Source: Chitinophagaceae bacterium
GTDB taxonomy: Bacteria; Bacteroidota; Bacteroidia; Chitinophagales; Chitinophagaceae
Assembly (NCBI GenBank): GCA_947457465.1
Contig: CANGWB010000006.1
Location: forward strand, 1-64,000
Direction: 5' to 3'
DNA: 64,000 nucleotides
Shown one piece after another: positions 60,389 through 64,000 of the stretch. The translations under genes and the position numbers were made by a program. The first letter of the stretch is position 1. Each line of letters starts with the position of its first letter. The notes below the pieces were generated by a model. The model was not told the DNA's origin and did no database searches. It saw nothing but the letters and a program-made list of their open reading frames with translations.

Positions 60389-60396
60389 CAAAACTA
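60389..60396 (-). promoter_or_regulatory. -7 promoter element of surA, near-leaderless
   Basis: TAGTTTTG on the minus strand, exact TAnnTTTG, ends 6 bases before the ATG at 60382. Confidence 0.58.
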
Positions 60397-60399
60397 ATG

Positions 60400-60425
60400 G
60401 GGCAGCGGGTTCATCCGAACTGCCC
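60400..60425 (-). terminator. Hairpin between infB and surA
   Basis: GGGCAG / CTGCCC outer arms enclose a second small stem, GTTC-GGAT-GAAC. It lies between the infB stop and the surA promoter. The stem is GC-rich but lacks a T-run, so it is at best a weak terminator or attenuator. Confidence 0.4.
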
Positions 60426-60451
60426 GGATTCCATTTAACAAAACCTTTTTA

Positions 60452-63268
60452 TCAGAGTGTACGCTTCACTTCCTCCTGCTCGTATGCTTCCACCACGTCG
60501 CCCACTTTGATATCCGTATAATTCTTGATCGTCAATCCGCATTCCATACCGGTCGATACATCCTTCACATCATCCTTGAATCGCTTCAACGAGGCGAGTT
60601 CAGCCTGTACCCCTTCAGCAGTCGGATAGATCACGATACCGTCACGGATCAAGCGCACTTTCGAGTCGCGTTTGATTTTTCCGTCACGCACATAACAACC
60701 GGCAACCGTAGCCTTGTCGAATTTGAATACCTCGCGGATCTCCACATTCGCCACGATCTTCTCCTGCACCTTCGGCTCCAACATTCCCTCCATCGCGCTC
60801 TTGACTTCTTCGATGGCGTTGTAGATGATGGAATACATCTTGATCTCGATACCGGCATTCTCCGCCAGCTTCGAGGCTTGGAGTGAAGGACGAACGTTGA
60901 ACGCGATCACGATCGCATCGGAGGCTTCCGCCAGCACGATATCGCTCTCGTTGATCTGTCCGACCCCTTTGTGGATCACACTGACCAGGATCTCCTGCGT
61001 CGAAAGCTTCTGCAAGGAGTCACTGAGGGCTTCCACCGATCCGTCCACGTCACCTTTGATAATGACTTTAAGTTCTTTAAAGCTGCCCAATGCCAAACGA
61101 CGACCGATCTCATCGAGCGTGATGTGTTTCTTCGTACGAATACCCTGCTCGCGCAAGATCTGTGCACGACGGTTCGCGATCTCTTTTGCTTCCGCCTCAT
61201 CTTCATAGACACGGAATTTCTCCCCTGCCTGCGGCGCACCATTCAATCCCAATACGACAGAAGGAACAGAAGGACCTGCTTCCTCTTGTTTTTTATTCCG
61301 TTCGTTGAACATCGCTTTGACGCGTCCATAATATTGTCCGCTCACGATCAAATCTCCGGGTTGCAGTGTTCCGTTCTCCACCAGCAAGGTGGCCACGAAT
61401 CCGCGCCCTTTATCCAACGATGCCTCGATGATCGTACCGCTGGCCTCCCGATCGGGATTGGCTTTCAGGTCGAGCAGTTCGGCTTCCAACAAAATCTTCT
61501 CAAGAAGTTTATCGACATTCAAGCCCGACTTGGCCGCTACTTCCTGGCACTGGAACTTACCGCCCCATTCTTCGACCAGGATGTTCATTTGCGACAATTG
61601 CTCATAGATCTTCTGTGGGTTCGCGCCATCTTTATCGATCTTGTTGACCGCAAAGATCATTGGCACACCCGCTGCTTGCGCGTGACTGATCGCCTCGCGC
61701 GTCTGTGGCATCACCGCATCATCGGCCGCTACCACGATCACCGCGATATCGGTCACCTTGGCACCACGAGCACGCATGGCCGTAAAGGCTTCGTGACCCG
61801 GTGTATCCAGGAATGTGATATCCTTTCCATTGGCTAATTCCACCCGGTAAGCACCGATGTGCTGGGTGATCCCTCCGGCCTCACCGGCAACCACATTCGC
61901 ACTACGGATATAGTCGAGCAATGAAGTTTTACCATGGTCAACGTGACCCATGATGGTCACGATCGGAGAACGATGCTGCAATTCATCTTCCTCATCGGCC
62001 TCGTACTCTTCCTCCATCTCCATCTGCTTCTCCATGTCGATGAATGACACATCGAATCCAAATTCACCGGCTACCAGTTCGATCACCTCCGCATCCAAAC
62101 GCTGGTTGATCGACACCATGATACCGAGACTCATACACTTACTGATCACTTCAGCAAAGCTTACGTTCATCAAACTCGCGAGCTCACTCACACTGATGAA
62201 CTCTGTAACCTGTAATTTATTATCAACCAATTCTGCGCCGCGGGCCTCCGCCATCTCCTGGCGCTTTTCCCGACGAAGCTTGGCTTTAAGTTTTCCTTTA
62301 CCACCACCGCCTCCGGAGAGTTTGGCCTGTGTTTCCTGGATTTTTTTCTGGATCTCTTTTTCGTCGATGGTTTGTCCATCGCGACGAGCCGTAAACGCCG
62401 TACGCTCTCTACGTCCGGCCATACCGCCGCGACCCCGTGTGAATCCGCCGGCACCTGCTGGCTGATCGGGGTTGACGAAAGTTTGATGACCGGGTGTTTC
62501 CCGCTTGGAAATAGGAATACGCGCGCGCTTCTTTTTATCATCCCGAACCGGACGTGTATCACTGGTAGTAGGCAGATCGATCTTACCCATGATCTTGGGA
62601 CCGGAAAGTCTTTGCACCTCGATGTTTTCGATCGTCGGCGGAGCAGGCGGAGTAGTTGGTGCAGGGGGCACTGCAGCTGCTACAGGCGATGGTGCTGGTG
62701 CGGTTTCAGGCACGGCAGCCGTCGGTGCAGTCTCAGCAACAGGCTCTTCTGATTTTGCTTTCTTGGTGGACTTCTTCGGCTTTCCTTCTTCCGCAGCGAC
62801 TGAAGGAGCGGACTTCGTTACTTCGGGTGTTTCCTCTTTTTTAGCCTTGGTCGTTTTCTTTGGTCGGGTAGAGGACTCCACTGCATCCAGATCGATCTTG
62901 GTCACCACTTTTGGACCTTCCAATTCCGGCGCTTCGATTTTTACTGTTTCCTCCACCTTCGGCTCCTCTTTCTTAGCCGGCGATTTCTTCGTTTCCTTCT
63001 TGAAGGTTATTTCTTCTTCCTCCTTCTTCTTCTTGGCATCCGCCACCGCGCCCTTGGGCAACTCGAGCTGATCGCTCTTCATTTTCGCAGCCTTGTCGCT
63101 CTGGAATTCCTGTTGCAGCGAGCGGTACATGTCCTCGCTCAACTTCGATGTAGGCTTTAGATCATCTTTCGAGAATCCTTTGCCCGCGAGGAAGTCGATC
63201 AGGGTATCCTGACCAATGTTGAATTCCTTGGCAGCGGCCAGGAGACGGGGAAGTTTCAATTCTGACAT
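60452..63268 (-). CDS. infB: Translation initiation factor IF-2
   Basis: 938 residues. It brings initiator tRNA to the ribosome as a GTPase. A short N-terminal winged-helix-like domain (about 1-60) is followed by a long, low-complexity Lys/Glu- and Ala/Pro-rich linker (about 65-300), then a Gly/Arg-rich stretch. The G domain begins near 437 with [22 protein letters not shown] and NKIDKD. Domains II-IV follow to the end. It lies 55 bases after nusA, the standard nusA-infB order. The linker differs in length between species and needs no special explanation. Confidence 0.97.
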   Translation of the reverse strand: MSELKLPRLLAAAKEFNIGQDTLIDFLAGKGFSKDDLKPTSKLSEDMYRSLQQEFQSDKAAKMKSDQLELPKGAVADAKKKKEEEEITFKKETKKSPAKKEEPKVEETVKIEAPELEGPKVVTKIDLDAVESSTRPKKTTKAKKEETPEVTKSAPSVAAEEGKPKKSTKKAKSEEPVAETAPTAAVPETAPAPSPVAAAVPPAPTTPPAPPTIENIEVQRLSGPKIMGKIDLPTTSDTRPVRDDKKKRARIPISKRETPGHQTFVNPDQPAGAGGFTRGRGGMAGRRERTAFTARRDGQTIDEKEIQKKIQETQAKLSGGGGGKGKLKAKLRREKRQEMAEARGAELVDNKLQVTEFISVSELASLMNVSFAEVISKCMSLGIMVSINQRLDAEVIELVAGEFGFDVSFIDMEKQMEMEEEYEADEEDELQHRSPIVTIMGHVDHGKTSLLDYIRSANVVAGEAGGITQHIGAYRVELANGKDITFLDTPGHEAFTAMRARGAKVTDIAVIVVAADDAVMPQTREAISHAQAAGVPMIFAVNKIDKDGANPQKIYEQLSQMNILVEEWGGKFQCQEVAAKSGLNVDKLLEKILLEAELLDLKANPDREASGTIIEASLDKGRGFVATLLVENGTLQPGDLIVSGQYYGRVKAMFNERNKKQEEAGPSVPSVVLGLNGAPQAGEKFRVYEDEAEAKEIANRRAQILREQGIRTKKHITLDEIGRRLALGSFKELKVIIKGDVDGSVEALSDSLQKLSTQEILVSVIHKGVGQINESDIVLAEASDAIVIAFNVRPSLQASKLAENAGIEIKMYSIIYNAIEEVKSAMEGMLEPKVQEKIVANVEIREVFKFDKATVAGCYVRDGKIKRDSKVRLIRDGIVIYPTAEGVQAELASLKRFKDDVKDVSTGMECGLTIKNYTDIKVGDVVEAYEQEEVKRTL

Positions 63269-63323
63269 TCGGTTCTTTTAATGCTTACGTTTGGTTCTTC
63301 TAGGATCGGATCTTTTAAAAAAA

Positions 63324-64000
63324 TTATTCTTTGTCCATCTCTTCCTGGAGCACACGACGGATATCCGCAATGGTCTCTTTCTCGAGATCGGTACGACGCT
63401 CCAGTTCTTCATCAGTCAGGTCGAGTACACTACGGGCTGTATCACATCCCACACGCTTGAGCTCGTCGATGATCCACGCATCGATCTCATCGGTGAATTC
63501 TTCCAGATCGATGTCGAATCCGCCATCCACATCTTCCTCCGTATCGCGGTACACATCCAATTCATATCCGGTCAGCTCAGTGGCCAGTTTGATATTCACA
63601 CCACGGCGACCGATCGCGAGTGAAACCTGATCGGGCTGCAGGAAGATATTCGCATGCTTGCGATCAGTATCCAACTCCATACTCGTGATACGGGCAGGCG
63701 TGAGTGAACGCTGGATCAGCAATTGAATGTTCTGCGTATAGTTGATCACATCGATGTTCTCATTCTTCAGTTCGCGTACGATACCATGGATACGGCTTCC
63801 TTTCATACCCACACAGGCACCCACCGGATCGATACGGTCGTCGTATGACTCCACGGCCACTTTCGCCCGCTCGCCGGGCTCACGTACGATCTTCTTCACC
63901 ACGATGAGTCCGTCAAAAATCTCCGGTACCTCGATCTCCATGAGTTTCGCCAGGAATTCAGGCGCGGTACGAGAAAGGATGATCACCGGACTGTTATTCT
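63324..64000 (-). CDS. nusA: Transcription termination/antitermination factor NusA (N-terminus cut by window edge)
   Basis: The last 225 or so codons are in the window, and the frame continues past base 64000 (NNSPVIILSRTAPEFL). The segment covers the end of the S1 domain, KH1 (GACVGMKGSRIHGIVREL), KH2 (SLAIGRRGVNIKLA) and a short acidic C-terminus ending LEKETIADIRRVLQEEMDKE. The E. coli AR repeats are absent. It binds RNA polymerase and modulates pausing. It is followed by infB. Confidence 0.96.
   Translation of the reverse strand, partial: NNSPVIILSRTAPEFLAKLMEIEVPEIFDGLIVVKKIVREPGERAKVAVESYDDRIDPVGACVGMKGSRIHGIVRELKNENIDVINYTQNIQLLIQRSLTPARITSMELDTDRKHANIFLQPDQVSLAIGRRGVNIKLATELTGYELDVYRDTEEDVDGGFDIDLEEFTDEIDAWIIDELKRVGCDTARSVLDLTDEELERRTDLEKETIADIRRVLQEEMDKE

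Noticed and set aside
60971-61837. 288-codon plus-strand frame inside infB
   Set aside because: Antisense shadow of the conserved IF-2 G domain; no start signal or family resemblance.
62300-63050. Low-complexity Lys/Glu and Ala/Pro stretch in infB as a possible inserted repeat
   Set aside because: A variable charged linker is normal for the N-terminal half of IF-2.

Overview
The window looks like a chromosomal piece of a Bacteroidota bacterium, most likely of the Chitinophagaceae (Sphingobacteriia-type). The evidence is a SusC/SusD/SusE set, proteins with type IX secretion (T9SS) C-terminal sorting domains, a short-LID adenylate kinase, many lipoproteins, an almost complete lack of Shine-Dalgarno sequences, and repeated matches to the Bacteroidota -7 promoter element TAnnTTTG. 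Coding density is high. No stretch longer than 300 bases lacks a gene, and I see no tRNA, rRNA, insertion sequence, prophage or CRISPR array. Both ends cut a gene: a putative esterase at base 1 and nusA at base 64000.

Layout. 1-10.2 kb (minus strand): an alpha-glucan utilisation locus, transcribed amylase, Nudix-like regulator, susC, susD, susE and then a putative esterase. 10.4-16.3 kb: ligA, asd, a secreted lamin-tail-domain protein and a PfkB kinase. 16.4-22.5 kb: a phenylacetate degradation cluster (TetR regulator, paaE, A, B, C, D, G, I, Y). 22.6-29.9 kb: a T9SS beta-propeller-like protein, obgE with a tiny zinc-ribbon gene, a GH18 lipoprotein, an S46 dipeptidyl peptidase and a dipeptide epimerase. 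29.9-33.1 kb: cysS, a membrane endonuclease/phosphatase-fold protein and a lipoprotein. 33.2-38.5 kb: paaZ, an outer-membrane protein, an enoyl-CoA hydratase, a DNA glycosylase and fabG. 38.6-46.4 kb: a GH3-type adenylating enzyme, adenosine deaminase, lptB, metF, and a periplasmic folding pair (double-PpiC isomerase and TlpA-like protein). 46.4-50.1 kb: rlmD, an active plus a degenerate rhomboid, and adk. 50.2-57 kb: msrB, pspC, a five-fold repeat protein, an aminotransferase, two very small genes, a glycosyltransferase, an EamA transporter, a SixA phosphatase, an M15-like peptidase and a YiiX-like lipoprotein. 57.1-64 kb (minus): nusA, infB, a SurA-like isomerase and purF.

How the genes work together. 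PaaABCDE, G and Z with PaaI and PaaY cover epoxidation, isomerisation and ring opening of phenylacetyl-CoA plus two salvage thioesterases. PaaK, PaaH and PaaJ are not in the window. The Sus locus would bind and import malto-oligosaccharides released by a T9SS-secreted GH13 enzyme, probably under the Nudix-like regulator. S46 peptidase and epimerase together suggest dipeptide catabolism.

The most unusual signal is not a gene. At least seven intergenic sites carry a low-complexity element built from degenerate 7-mers (8-9-mers in some), with a purine-rich arm followed by its pyrimidine-rich inverted complement. The unit sequence differs from site to site (GNTGAAR, GTAGAAR, GACCARWA, AGTTTAGAR) but the architecture and arm orientation are always the same. 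I do not recognise this as a named repeat family. A second genome-scale signal is that at several genes the TAnnTTTG element ends only 4-6 bases before the start codon, which predicts leaderless mRNAs.
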